Below, in pieces: positions 23,501 to 34,892 of a DNA stretch of 64,000 bases. The notes below the pieces were generated by a model that ran no database searches, was not told the DNA's origin, and saw only the letters and a list, made by a program, of their open reading frames with translations. Origin of the DNA: Gyromitra esculenta (taxonomy: Eukaryota; Ascomycota; Pezizomycetes; Pezizales; Discinaceae); NCBI GenBank assembly GCA_038503075.1, contig JBCAML010000011.1, positions 1-64,000 on the forward strand, in the 5' to 3' direction. A program made the position numbers and the translations under genes. Within the stretch, counting starts at the first letter, position 1, and every line of letters begins with the position of its first letter.

Positions 23501-23830
23501 AAGAGAATAGACGATGTGAGAGAGAGGAGAAAAAAGAGGAAGATAGGGAGCTAGAATGGGGATACGGGGATTTGGAGAAGTAGGAAGAGAAATTGAGGTT
23601 AAGATAAATATGGAGTGAGAAGAGTCAAATTGTTAGTTCGATGGTTTAATTAGTGATATGTTTTATGGTTTATTTTATTATTATTTTTATTTTTATTTAT
23701 TTTGTGTTATTTTTTATTGCTATTTTATTGTTTTGTTTTGTTTTGTTGTGTTTGGTTGTTTGGTTAGATAGTGCGATCGCCATAACCCAAGGGTTGGATG
23801 CGTAAATGAATTCTACTACTACTACTACTA
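20568..23830 (+). mobile_element. 5'-truncated Tad1-type LINE (non-LTR retrotransposon)
   Basis: The plus strand is extremely purine-rich. Coding starts inside the linker before the reverse transcriptase, so the endonuclease is missing. It encodes RT, RNase H and a C-terminal Cys/His knuckle. The 3' end is a (TAC)n run at about 23,811-23,830, the type of short simple-repeat tail that some LINEs carry instead of poly(A). The CTCC-G(10-11) repeats on both sides are the target-site duplication. Confidence 0.85.
20578..23583 (+). pseudogene. LINE ORF2 remnant: reverse transcriptase, RNase H, CCHC
   Basis: The first frame (20,578-21,669) has RT motifs KAPGPDGI, YRPVSLLN and ADIDQAFPNV. It shifts into a second frame near 21,640 exactly where the GLPQGSPLSP motif should be. 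The second frame carries the catalytic FIDD (21,749-21,760), a type I RNase H with MYTDGSKKG, a following Glu region, TDSQ and WVKAHANTVGNEKAD, and ends at 23,146. Another shift near 23,110 leads to a third frame (to 23,583) with RTGH and a CECG...H...C knuckle. Two frame breaks and the missing endonuclease make it non-autonomous. The family assignment to Tad1-like rests on domain order and motif style. Confidence 0.85.
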
Positions 23831-23844
23831 CTCCGGGGGGGGGG
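23831..23844. repeat. Target-site duplication of LINE, right copy (CTCC plus G10)
   Basis: This is the partner of 20,553-20,567 and directly follows the (TAC)n tail. Confidence 0.7.
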
Positions 23845-24491
23845 AGCCTTCCTACTTATAGTTACAAACATGGGTTTTTCAACATTCTCTTAAGTAAATG
23901 AATATAATTTATATGTGTGTAATCTACATAGCCCCCTCAGTTGCTGTATGGTTAATGAGACCAAGGCAGCAAAAACTGGGGGTTTGGACAAAAGAGGTGG
24001 GTTTTGACCTTAGACCCCCTTGGACTTTGTTCCCAAATCCTCCCCGCAGAACCCCTCTCAGAACAAGTATTTTCAGGGCACCTAAAAGAACCTAAATCAC
24101 TGAGTTTTTTATGTGTTGTTGAAATTCAACAATTTTGGTGTGTTTCGCCAAGGTGCCAAATTCATTCTAGAAATGCGAGTACATGTAAGGTATATCTCCA
24201 CTGACAATAACTATAGCCGATCTAGAGAGCAAACTTTGCAGTGTTGCGATTCATAAGGTAGAAAACTGATCTGGATTTGGAAGGATTAGGTGCATAATCG
24301 GCGCCTTGGCAAGACAAAAAGCCGTTCTGCGCCCAGATTTAGTGGTAAGTATTTTTTTCGCCAAGACGGCAATTTCTCCCAGATAGGTATTGTTTCATAA
24401 TACTAATAGATGTCAGGCAACCCATTTAATATATACGCCTCTTGGTGATTTAATCTTTTATTTAAAGTTCCTAATACCAATACAACAACCA
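23845..24491. other. Intergenic, nothing recognised
   Basis: Only short frames are present. It probably includes the promoter of the small Cys-rich gene that starts at 24,492. Confidence 0.45.
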
Positions 24492-24801
24492 ATGTCAGTA
24501 ATACCCATCACCCACTCTCAGAGTCCATATGTTCTTCCCTGCGGTCACAAATATCTCTCAGGATGCTCAACTCAATCGCCTGTTTGCTGTGATTGCTCCA
24601 ACTTCAGTAATCCAAGGGCTCTAATTGATAACAATCTCAACCTTGGTCTTCCACCGTTGTGGCGAGGGTAGGAGGAGCCTAGCTTTCTAGTACTGTGTGT
24701 GGCCACGAGATTGACGTATTTCTCTCATTAGCCTTAAATATAGATACTGCACACCTTGTGGAGGTAAAACTGATCTATCCATCCTTCCACACTTAGCGTA
24801 G
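24492..24801 (+). CDS. Small Cys/His-rich putative zinc-binding protein, 81 aa
   Basis: There are two exons: 24,492-24,667 and 24,732-24,801. The intron has GT/AG ends and a GATTGAC branch-like site, and the frame is kept across it. The protein has LPCGHKYLSGC, CCDCSNFSNPRALID and, after the intron, YRYCTPCGGK: clustered Cys/His suited to two zinc sites. It sits 87 bp upstream of the RING gene on the same strand, so it might be a separate small gene or a misread 5' part of that gene; however, all frames linking them that I tried hit a stop. I do not recognise a named family. Confidence 0.55.
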
Positions 24802-24888
24802 ATGATAGAGATTTTTTTTGAAGAGGAACAAAAAACTCCCCAAAAAAAAGATCTTGGATTTCGCTTTGATGTCTGACACGTTGAAAAA

Positions 24889-25826
24889 ATGCCAGCTTAC
24901 TGGGCCAATCGACCTACAACAAATACCTACCTTGGGCTATACAATACCAATGAGGCCGAGCCTCAACTTAATTACGCTGTCCCTAGTTCTCTAGATCTGT
25001 GTGGCTCTCTAGTTTCCCGTGGTTCAAGAAAACGAGAGCGCCGCCGAGAGCGCCGGCAAGCTGAACTCCAACAGCTTGACGAATCAGATGACCCTACGTT
25101 AAGCCCTACAACTCATCCGCCAATCGACGAAAGGTCGAGTCAATTAGCATCAAAAGAGCTTCAGAGCAGAGGAGGTCCCGAAGCCTCTGTCGCCCTTAGC
25201 TCTGCCTTGGTAGCCGCTATAGAGCAGACCTGGGATCTTGAGGCCGTGCAGAATCTCAACTCTGATAATAACAGCCAGGGCGAAGGCACTTCTTCCTTCT
25301 TTGCAGTTCCAAACCCCTCAAACCTTGGGCAAGCTGCTGAACATGCATCTCTCCTCCTGGATGTTTTTTCCCGTGTCAAGCCTGTGGACGACCGCCAGCT
25401 TACCGCCGTACAAAAAGGGTTAATCACCACTGCCCTTGCATCCATTTCTGCAATTGCGCGTAAAATTCGGATACTCGCTGCGAGCGAAAATGAGCAACTA
25501 GAGCCACTGCCAGTGGCGGACGAAGGGTCATTGAGGGTCGATTCGGGGTGCGTGGTTTGCTATGAACGTGTTGCAGATACAGTACTGATGCCATGCCGGC
25601 ATTTGGTTATTTGTGGGGTATGAATACTGGGGTTTGATGGTGGTAGTGGCAGTGCGCTGACAAAACGCAGGTTTGTTGCGATGAGATCGAAGAGAGAGTA
25701 ATGGAGGGGGTACAGGTTGGAACGGGAGGTGGGAGGATGCGCTGTCCGGTCTGTAGGGGTGATGTGCTAGATAGGGTTGCCCCCCCCCAGCTACTATTGC
25801 CAACTCAGGGCATGGATTTTTATTGA
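24889..25826 (+). CDS. C-terminal RING-finger protein, putative E3 ubiquitin ligase
   Basis: Exon 1 is 24,889-25,617 and exon 2 is 25,671-25,826, separated by a 53-bp intron with a GCTGAC branch site; the product is 294 aa. A low-complexity N-terminus with a basic RKRERRRERRQ stretch (about residues 46-56) is followed by a helical middle region. A C3HC4-type RING is split by the intron: CVVCYERVADTVLMPCRHLVICG, then VCCDEI, and CPVCRGDV near the end. The order and spacing match RING domains of the type that recruits E2 enzymes. The substrate is unknown. A non-spliced reading would lose half the finger, so the intron call is well supported. Confidence 0.82.
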
Positions 25827-28622
25827 CTAGGCGGATGAAACAGATAAAAATAATCCGTGGATGAGTGGAACGAATGGGATGGGATTTGTGCCTTTCACAC
25901 TTATACACTGAGGCCCAAGCAGTAGTTATAGGCTAGCCCTCCCAGCATCTTTGGGATACACGAAGCTCACAAAGCCACTCCAGTTAGAAGCCAGGATCGT
26001 AAATTCAGACCATAGGCAAGATGCACATCATAAAATGAAGTGCCAATGTCACCATATCATGTGGACTCTCAGGTTTGACGAGAATCAAATTTACTGTTAC
26101 AACCTATCCTGTATCAAATGATAAAATCCCTACTTGTGCATATGCACTGCAGCTGTACATGTAGATTTTTAAGAGAAAACATCAACCAGATCCGCTTTGG
26201 TATATTTTAGTTTGAATTCTCTAACGGGCTCCAAGGAATAGAGCTATTGGCTCGTGCCAACCGGCCTACAAAACCATGCTGAATCCCACTCATAAATGTC
26301 GTTATGTAGTATAAATATATGAAGTACTAATTTATAAGATTGCATATTTTACCAAGGGATCGTATCGTATCATCCTATCCACTAAGGAGTTTGAGAGAGT
26401 AAAAATGTAATAGTTGAGTTCAGTACTTAGGATTACCACATGATCACCTACTATAGTACTAGCTAGGCGATACGACGCCTGGATATGCCAGAGGGCGGGA
26501 TGGCTCATTCTCGTTGTTCTATAACCAAACACGTTGCTTCTAAATATTTTCTTCACCACAGAGAGATTTTTAAAGACAGCGGTTGACACCAAAAACCCCC
26601 TTTTTATATAAATAATTAGATAAAACAACCTTCTACGCATTAGCCAAATTTACGCTTGCGTGAGTCGGACTCGTAACAGGCATCTTCCTAAGAGATAAGA
26701 TCTAAATTTACCTAACCAACCAAGCAGCTTTGTGCTGCCGTACTGCCCCGTAGGTAATTTCTCTGTGGGAACCGATATCGATCAGGATAGATAAATTAGC
26801 CTATTGTGAGGTTAGTAAACTTTAGATCAATTAAACGAACTTCAAAATGAAATATATATTTAAATATATGTGTATATAGCTCACTATAATTTAAAAACCC
26901 TCCTTCGTTCTCATAGCTCGGAAAACATCAATTTCATGCCCTCCATTTTACTTAAATACGCACATGTACTCTAGTCTTAGACCTAACAAAATAGTAGACG
27001 ACAAAACTTTCAGTTAAAATATACTGTAGATTATACTTTTCTGTAACAGTGTGAGTATTTAGATAATTATCTATAGCCTTGGGTCACAAGACGGCTTATT
27101 TATATGGAGCTTACGCGCGGGCCGTAAGGAGAAAAATATATTCTATGGGATAGGTTCCTGTGCCGAGCGATTGCAGGTGAATCTGTCGCGATTCCACTCG
27201 TCTGCATAGCATGAAAGTGATACTCCTAGTCTCTGTAAAGAAAGTTATGGTGCTGGAAGAGGCGTAGAATGGTAATTCCTTTCTCCAGGCTCGGATAGCA
27301 AGGGAAAATCGAAAACCTCTCTCTAGATAAACGCACAAAAACAACCCGACTGTGGCCTCATACCATTACTTGATCTAAAACCACTTATATATATTGCTTA
27401 TAGGTAGGGTTGAGAGAACTTTTCTCCTTAGCCAATAAATTGTTTTCCATCTCTACATATCACACATCGCCACTACCAACGATTATCCATGATTCCCGGC
27501 CTACTGCCTCCTATTGTAAACGTGCTTTCGTGCGCGTGGTAGATTTTTTAGTGCGGGAGGCTAGCGGTGATCTAGCGGCGGGGTTCCTCTACACATATCT
27601 TGTATTTTTGTCACTTCGTCTTGCTTTGATCAATCAATCAATAGAATCACGTCTATCCTCTCATCGTTCTCACGTGCTTTATAACACCTCCCATCCCCTT
27701 CAGAGTGCTCCACCATAACCAACGGTAATCGATTCCTTGGCTATAATATACCGTGATAGCCGATGACTTTTAAAGCCGGTTCATACTGTCCTAAAGCTAC
27801 ATATTTCGTTTGCAAGATATTTCTCTCAAAACAACTCAGCATTTTCATGCGAGCTCCACCCCCGTTATCCCCTACGACAAGACATTCTTAGCATTTATAA
27901 AATACACACGGCCCCCGAGGCCCAGGTGCAGGTTAAGCAACCTTTGCATTGTAAAAAGATGTCTCCGGGGTCAAACTGTAGTATAAAATTAGCCAAGAGA
28001 ACATGGGTGAAACATTCCCCCAAAATTCTCGAATAAAATGCCTTATATGCTATAGTGTAGATTGCAAGTTGAAATTCCTATGAATTTTTTCATCAGAAGC
28101 TGCTATCTCGCGGCAAATAGAATCCCAAAAGGGTGGAAATTTGTGAGGCTAGCCACGTGCAAGGTATTTGGAGCCTAGGGCTACGCTGAGGCGCATATCC
28201 TTGATCTTTTAGAATGGCTACAAGTTGGGCTATGTTTAGGCCTCAAACCTTCCAGGCCCTCCCTCCGTCTTTATAATTATCTATTCTAGAGCCCATCTCG
28301 ACTAACAAATTATATGCGCGTTTCACTTTGACACCTTACTCGTAGTCAATGACCATTGACCACGATGTTGCAACAGTAGCTAGGGCTAGGGTTTCTCCGA
28401 TTTTTGGGCATTAGTTACATACTATAATGTGAAGCAAACACACCCAACCATACTAGTAGTGGCTTGAAGAGCGATTACGTAAACATCCAAATATAAAAAC
28501 TCTAGTAAAATTAATTGACGGCAGATAACTCTTTATATACAAGGTATCCTCCGGCATCTAGATCTGAATCTGTGCTCTCCCGTCTGCCCTGCCTTCGAAC
28601 TAAAATAAGAAAAAGAGCTCAT
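25827..28622. other. 2.8-kb intergenic region, nothing recognised
   Basis: AT-rich with scattered short frames. I see no conserved domain, tRNA-like fold or long repeat. Confidence 0.45.
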
Positions 28623-29544
28623 CTAGTGACACTCGGCCGGCAGAACATCGCTTGCTGACTTGAGGGCCTTGTAGGCTAGACACCATTTAGCTGTGCGATC
28701 GCTATCCATAGTTGTCCCAACGCAATTCGTGATGTAGCTGCTGAAAGCTGTGAATTCCTTGGAGGGTGCGGTTGATGCCGTTCCAGCGGGAGTCACTTGG
28801 GTAGCAAGAGCGCTCGCGAAACTAACAGCACACTGGTGTTGGAGATACCAAGACGCGGATCCAAAAGTGTACCTACAAATTCAAATTGTCAGCGTTAAAA
28901 ATACAGAGAAAACATGGCAGGTGTTTGCGCTTACCTGTCTGGGAGAACCAATGCTCGGATAGCATTTTTCTTGTCATCTGAGATGGAGTTGGCGTCGGTG
29001 TTTCCGCCGCTGATTTGGGTGACCTGATCTTTGAGCTCTGGCTGCGCCAAAGCGTAGGGCAAGATAAAGTTGAACATCATCATGGACTTGGCTAAAGGAT
29101 TGTTAGCATATCAGCCAATACATCTCAAACGGGGAATAGCATACTTCCTTGGCCAGGGCGACCGGGTGACACATTGAAATTAAACTGGAAGTCGACAGAC
29201 TCAAAGCTCATGAGGCCCACTAGAGCAGCTTGTTGACCAAGAGCGGTGTTACCGTATTGGTTAAATGCTGTACTAATACCCTTGGCGGCCGCGTCTGGGG
29301 AAGAACACGCGCCCCCAGTGGTGGCGCACGCTGTAGAACCCGGGGCAGCGGCAGCAATCTGGCTCGCGGCAATGGACACCTTAGCAGGTGTCGTGGAGGT
29401 TGGTGGGCTCACACAGTGTACCGTGGGGGAAGGTACCTGAGCTGACGAGATTGCAACGGCCGAAGCACTATTGTAACCTGACTGAGGGGTTGGAGCGGCA
29501 TTGCTGACAGCAGCCAAAACGGCGAGAATAAAAGAGTATTGCAT
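28623..29544 (-). CDS. Secreted fungal protein of unknown function, 268 aa
   Basis: There are three exons: 29,544-29,145, 29,091-28,935 and 28,872-28,623, all with GT/AG ends and a consistent frame. The N-terminus MQYSFILAVLAAVSNAAPTP is a typical signal peptide. A Ser/Thr/Ala-rich region follows, then a conserved-looking core with FNVSPGRPGQGT at the first splice, LPYALAQPELKDQ, and a C-terminal part with several Cys (QHQCAV, NCVG, WCLAY, PAECH) likely to form disulphides. I recognise the GRPGQGT style from ascomycete secreted proteins but know no function. It stands alone between two large intergenic regions. Confidence 0.75.
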
Positions 29545-31800
29545 TGTGTTTGATTTAGTAGTCGTAGATGAGGAACAAGATGAGTTGTAAGGGTAGTTGT
29601 AAGGTTAGTTATAGAGGTCGAGATGGAGCTGAAACGTCAACGTTTTATTTTATCACGGCCAAGTGAGAAAGTATAGAGAATGGACTGAGTGCTGTCAAAG
29701 CGTCTCAAGTTGATAATAGAATGGGTGTTTGCAAAAGAAAGCAGCGGTGAATAGTATGTATGGTATAGTATGGTATGCAGGAAGGATCAAAGGGGGGGGA
29801 TGTGGCTTCACTATATAGGCTGCCTGCTGAGATTCAAACAATGTGCTTCATGTCCAAGATAGTCATTGCTGCGTTTGCCCATAGTAATTTTTGAAAAAAC
29901 AAAATGATGATGGCTTACTTGAAAGGTACATGTAGCTGAAACACCAGTGGCCAGAAAGCTCCTTGTCGCGCTCTTCACCACTTCCTGGAAGGGTCGTGAT
30001 TCGTGGGAAGGTGCCAACCCGGGAGAGTGGCAACGCAGATCCCCAATAGTATGCGAGTTCTCGTCGGTCGGTGGCAGCCGACAGAGAATATCTTCTGGAT
30101 TCGGTTAGCAACGATGCATTTTCTATGCAAGGGCTTCAGGGGAATTCTCCAGCTGATTGACCCTTTCCACCACCATGGCGGCAAACCCAGCCCTGAGCAG
30201 TATGATTGCGTTTTGAATTTTTTTTGCCTTTTAAGTTTCTTCCCAAAGCACCTTAGATCTCACGATGGAGCTGGGGGGGGGGCGTTGTTAAAGCCCCTCG
30301 CCCCCATTCATTATAAAAATACTCTACAAAATCTATCTATGTATCTGGCCTTTACCTTTGAGTTGATGGCTCAGCCTCAAGAGAAGAGGGGCTTTGGCCG
30401 GCATCTTACCCTGACAAAAGTTCCTGTCTTCGCAGACAGTACAAATTTACACTTCCGGTGCTGTGCCAGCTGCAGGCGGCTCTTGGTAAGACGTTAGGTC
30501 GAAATGCTGGGATATCAAGGCTGGCGTATCCTGACTTGGTAGGTTACCTCGCCATAAGTCTTGGGCTGCCTCAAGATATCCCAATATGTAGGCACACGGC
30601 ACAGAGCATGTTCAAGTCACTTTCTTTGACCGTTTCAAACACCGCGCGGCTGAAGCATCCTATTCGCTCTCAACAACGTCGAACTTGGATAGTCACTTTG
30701 TCAGCATTCCCACAGACTTACTAGGTATTCCGGTCGCAGAGAAAAGCCCCTCTCGATATGGAATATTACGGTACTCTAGACGCCCTGGTGCCATCGGGCA
30801 CAGTGGTTTCTATGACTCTTAGAATGCTATATGTATTCCAGCGCATCATATTGCTCGAATACAGTGTGGTGATAATTAAAGTTTAAGTCTATTCTCTGGC
30901 AAGGGTCGCCAATTCCTGAGCCGCAAAGGCTTAGCCGAGCTACAGAGATCATGTCGATAGGGCATGAATCAGTGGTACTGCACTATCGGCGACTTCATTT
31001 TACAGCGCCTGGCAACTTCAGCCTCCTGTTCGTTTCCTCTACTCGCGACGTCAGCGCAGGAGGTTGCTGCATTGTTTGCTGTCCAAACAAGCCTGCATTG
31101 CCTCTATATTCTGTAACAGCTGCAAGGGGCTACCAAGAAACGGCTGATGAGCTGGGCTGCCCCTCCCACGTAGGCGCACCGGATGCCAAGCTCACGATCG
31201 GAGATTTGTTCATGTGGGTTAGGGTTCTAATTTGTCCAAGAGGAGAATGAAGGATGTCCGCCTTAGGTGTTCCTTTTGGCACAGGAGCTATTTTTCTAGA
31301 ATAAATTCACAGTGAATGCTAACCTACGTCAATTATGTTGCAACACGGCCATGTGGGACTTAAGAGGTAGGCTATAGCTACTGCACCCGATTGCGTATTC
31401 TCACAGGACAGACACCTAACTAATTGGCAGGTATCTCTAGTACTGAGAGTGATCTCGTCTTCGGCCAGTAGCCAGGCAAGTATAGTTAGAGTGCTAGGTA
31501 CGGTCTATGGACTATGAGCACAATACCAATTGTAATAGCAAGCCAACTCAAGGAGTTTGCCGCTGATTATTAGTGCAGTAGTACGTGACCCTTCACAGCA
31601 ACCCATGGCTGTTGGACCCAGCGCTAGGGACAGTGTGGAAAGTATTCGTATATAAACTAAATAATAATGGTGATCTTTGAAGTAGAAGAAAACCCCTCTG
31701 TAAAAACTCACCCGTATTCAGAATCCCTAGCCCAATACCGTCTCCAAACTCCGTAGACTTTCACTGACAGGCCAGGCCAAGAACCAACGAGAAGCGCCAA
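29545..31800. other. 2.3-kb intergenic region, nothing recognised
   Basis: A 164-codon frame at 30,003-30,497 has no domain and unusual composition, and I do not call it. The first few hundred bases presumably contain the promoter of the secreted protein gene. Confidence 0.45.
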
Positions 31801-33096
31801 CTACCTCCGTCTAGTCTGTCCAAATCCAGTACTCGAATGTGTGGCTCCAGCAGTACTACTACTTTCACTATTACTCGATGACCCGGATGATCTTGACGGC
31901 CCTGCATATGACGATGGCCCTCCATATGATGACGATGGGCCTGCATATGGCGGTGCTGAGTAGCCGTAGCTGGTTGCACCTCTCTCCCGTTCTCTGTTCC
32001 TACCACCCATTAGATATGATCCGGCCGCACTCGCTGCAGCCCCAGCAGCGGCTCCGGTCCAGAATCCAGGTCCTGACCCTTGCTGCTGGCCAGTGGTAGA
32101 GTACCTTGGTTTTGGAGATGGCCTGGGAGTAGGGTCGTAAGGTGGAGGAGGATCATTTCCACCGCCTCCGCCTCCGCCTCCACCGCCTCCCCAGAAAGAT
32201 GGGCGCCCACTACCCGGCGGAGCTCTAGGGGCCCTTCCACTCTGTGAATTTGCACTTGTGTACGAGGAGTAGATGATCCAGCCAAAGATGCCAATGAAAA
32301 TAATCCAAAAGCCAGCAGCACTCCAATTCGCTTGCCGAGAGTTAGCACTAGACCAAACTCTAATATAAAATGAAGAGAACCAACCACCACCGTCAATAGA
32401 CGACCTACTAAACGCCGAAGAGCCAAACTTCTCGTAGCCGTAGTCCGTGAGGGCCAGCCTGTATTCAACTCCACAAGATCCTGCCCCACGCTGAAGTCAG
32501 CGTCATGTCCAGTATCCAGGTCCCGCCCCCATGCACAGTACCTTTCAGAACATAGTTATCATCAGGACTATCATAGCTACATTTCCAATCAGTTAGCCAA
32601 AGTCCCACGAAGAGCCACTCACACTAGTTCCAGCATACCCTTCGCAAATAACATCCGTCGCGCCTAACTTGAACTCCCTCGGAAGATTAGCGGTGCAAGC
32701 CCAGCTAACATCCTCATCACCATAATCGCTATACCACATCCCATCAGCTTCAAGAACCGTAGCAACCCAGATCAGTTCGTAAAAAAAAAAAAACTAACCT
32801 TCCCTGGTTTTTACACCTCATCACATCCACTTCGTACCGTCCCTTCCCGTCACCGCCTACGCATTTCAACTACCATAAAACGTGTCAGTCCAGCTCCCGG
32901 AAAAACCAGGGCATAGTGCCTTACACACCTGCGGAATCGCCTCAACCCGACGGCTCTTCGTCATCTGATCATTCCGTAGAGTAAGTGTATCGATTTTCGA
33001 CAACAGTATTTTCGCACCAGGTTTTAGTTTTGCTGCTTGAGCCTCTGAGCCCAGGTACAGGCAAAGCGCCGTAAGAATTGTAGGCGAGAGCTTCAT
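31801..33096 (-). CDS. SARAF-like ER membrane protein (store-operated calcium entry regulator family)
   Basis: Exons: 33,096-32,929; 32,869-32,799; 32,728-32,623; 32,576-32,542; 32,480-31,801. A signal peptide (MKLSPTILTALCLYLGSEAQA) precedes the hallmark ILLSKIDTLTLRNDQMTKSRR motif. The luminal domain continues with CVGGDGKGRY, DVMRCKNQGS/DYGDEDV, SWACTANLP, VICEGY, SPDDNYVLKG and SCGVEYRLALTDYG. A membrane helix (FWIIFIGIFGWIIYSSY) and a long Gly/Pro/Ser/Tyr-rich cytosolic tail follow, as in the family. SARAF restrains store-operated calcium entry in animals; the fungal role is not established. Exon 3 to exon 4 does not join in phase with the obvious GTGAGT donor, so that junction is uncertain. 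Confidence 0.85.
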
Positions 33097-34892
33097 TGGT
33101 GGTAATTCTGGTAGAATGAAGGAGAGATTGGTAGCAAAGAAGTGGTGGGGTGTAGCATTACTTGTATGAGCTTTGCGGCTCTGTCAGAGGACACCGTGGC
33201 GTAATTCGTTTCATTTTACACAGCCACAGTGTGTTATCGGAAACCCTAACCCATCAGTGGGGGGGATTATGGAATACGCGGGGGATATATTATTTCCAAT
33301 ATAAATTACTAATGCTCGTGTGCACTTCTATTTACATACCATCATAGAGTGTACTTGGGGGGTTCTTACTTTATTCATGCAGGGAGAGAAAAATCGACAC
33401 CTCTTATGTGCACCGCCACCTGCCGTCAGACTTTTAATATGAGTCTATTATCCAACGATTGTAGACAAAAGGATAGACATTTTATGGGTATTCATCCTAC
33501 GGCCGTTAGACTTCCCCACACGTTTGAGTACTTATGTGTAGGATGTATGCGACTTAGGTGAGCCCAACCATGCTCTCCAAGACCTCCACGGCTCTCCTCT
33601 AGGCCTGATAAAAATGTGCAATAGATCAAGAATGCAATTTATTGGACATCAAACTAAGTCAATTGGGGAGAGCATGGAATGCAAGCGGATTTGAGTCCAT
33701 CAAGAGAGGAACTTCATCCAACCTGCCATCAGACCTTCCCTTATGCCCGAGTACACATAGCCTACAGATTGCAAACTTAAAACTTCGAATCTGATAAAAA
33801 GGAAGATATACTTCAAAATTGCGAGCTCATACGTGTAATCTGAGTTCTTGGCAGCCGAGTGGCTACACGTACATGTAGTTTCTTGAAAACATAGGATTCT
33901 GCTGCTAATCATGATGGCTTTGCGGTTTCCATACAACTCTTCCTTGGGAAAGGTGTAAGCTCTCGCACCATTCCTTTTTACATCGATCTTCAACGCAATT
34001 GGAAATTCAAATTTTGAGCTCGAAATTGGGAAATCCGGCGTGGCTAGAATACTCATGTGGTGACCATGATAGGAATGACATGATACCTCGGTTTGCGTAG
34101 GCTATGAAAACCCAATCCTTGAAAGTTAACAAGGAGCATTCCGCCATCTGGGCCGCTACAGTAGAGCTTGAAAGCCAAAGCATCCGTCCATTAATTTATG
34201 GCAAACTGAGATGCTGTGACTGACCCAACCCTGAGTACAACCCATCAAGACCGCTCTAAACCATAAATTATCACTCGAATAATCGATTTTTACAAACTTT
34301 TATTCTTATATGACTAACTGAATAACCTCCCTTGAATATCTTATCTAGAAACTAGCAGGGCTAGACAGTATAAACTACATCGGGTAGCTTGATAGACAAG
34401 ATAGGCGTAAATAACGGGAGCCTAAGTTAGAGTGATATAATGAATGAACCGCAGAAAGACAAAATAGTAAATAGGCTAATCCTTTCGATATCGCAGCTTG
34501 ATACCAAACCATGGATGGCAATTCCACTCCCTTTTAACATAATCGTACCTCATTCCCCATGCTCCAGCTGATTGCTAAGTCAGTGAAAGAAACTACTTTG
34601 CTTCATGCATACCGTTTTGTCCTCTTTCCAGATGGAAAGTCAAAGAATGGAGAGAATCAAACAAACCATAACACTACTTCACGCTCGCTTAATTCGCAAC
34701 GATAAAAATCGCTCCGCTGTCCACGCGCTCACCTCCGCGATCAGCAGCACCACCACATTTTGAGCGGCTGGTGCCATACCGCTTGCGGGACGCCCTCAGA
34801 CCAGCGTCTGGAGATACATCCTCGCTTTTATTTGCGAGGCAAAATAAACATCAATCTATGGTTACACCGAGTCAGCACTCTACACCTTCACG
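33097..34892. other. Intergenic, nothing recognised
   Basis: A 118-codon minus frame at 33,700-34,056 lacks any recognisable domain. The left part includes the SARAF-like promoter. Confidence 0.45.

Noticed and set aside
30003..30497. 164-codon plus-strand frame
   Set aside because: No domain, mixed composition and no splice context; probably chance.
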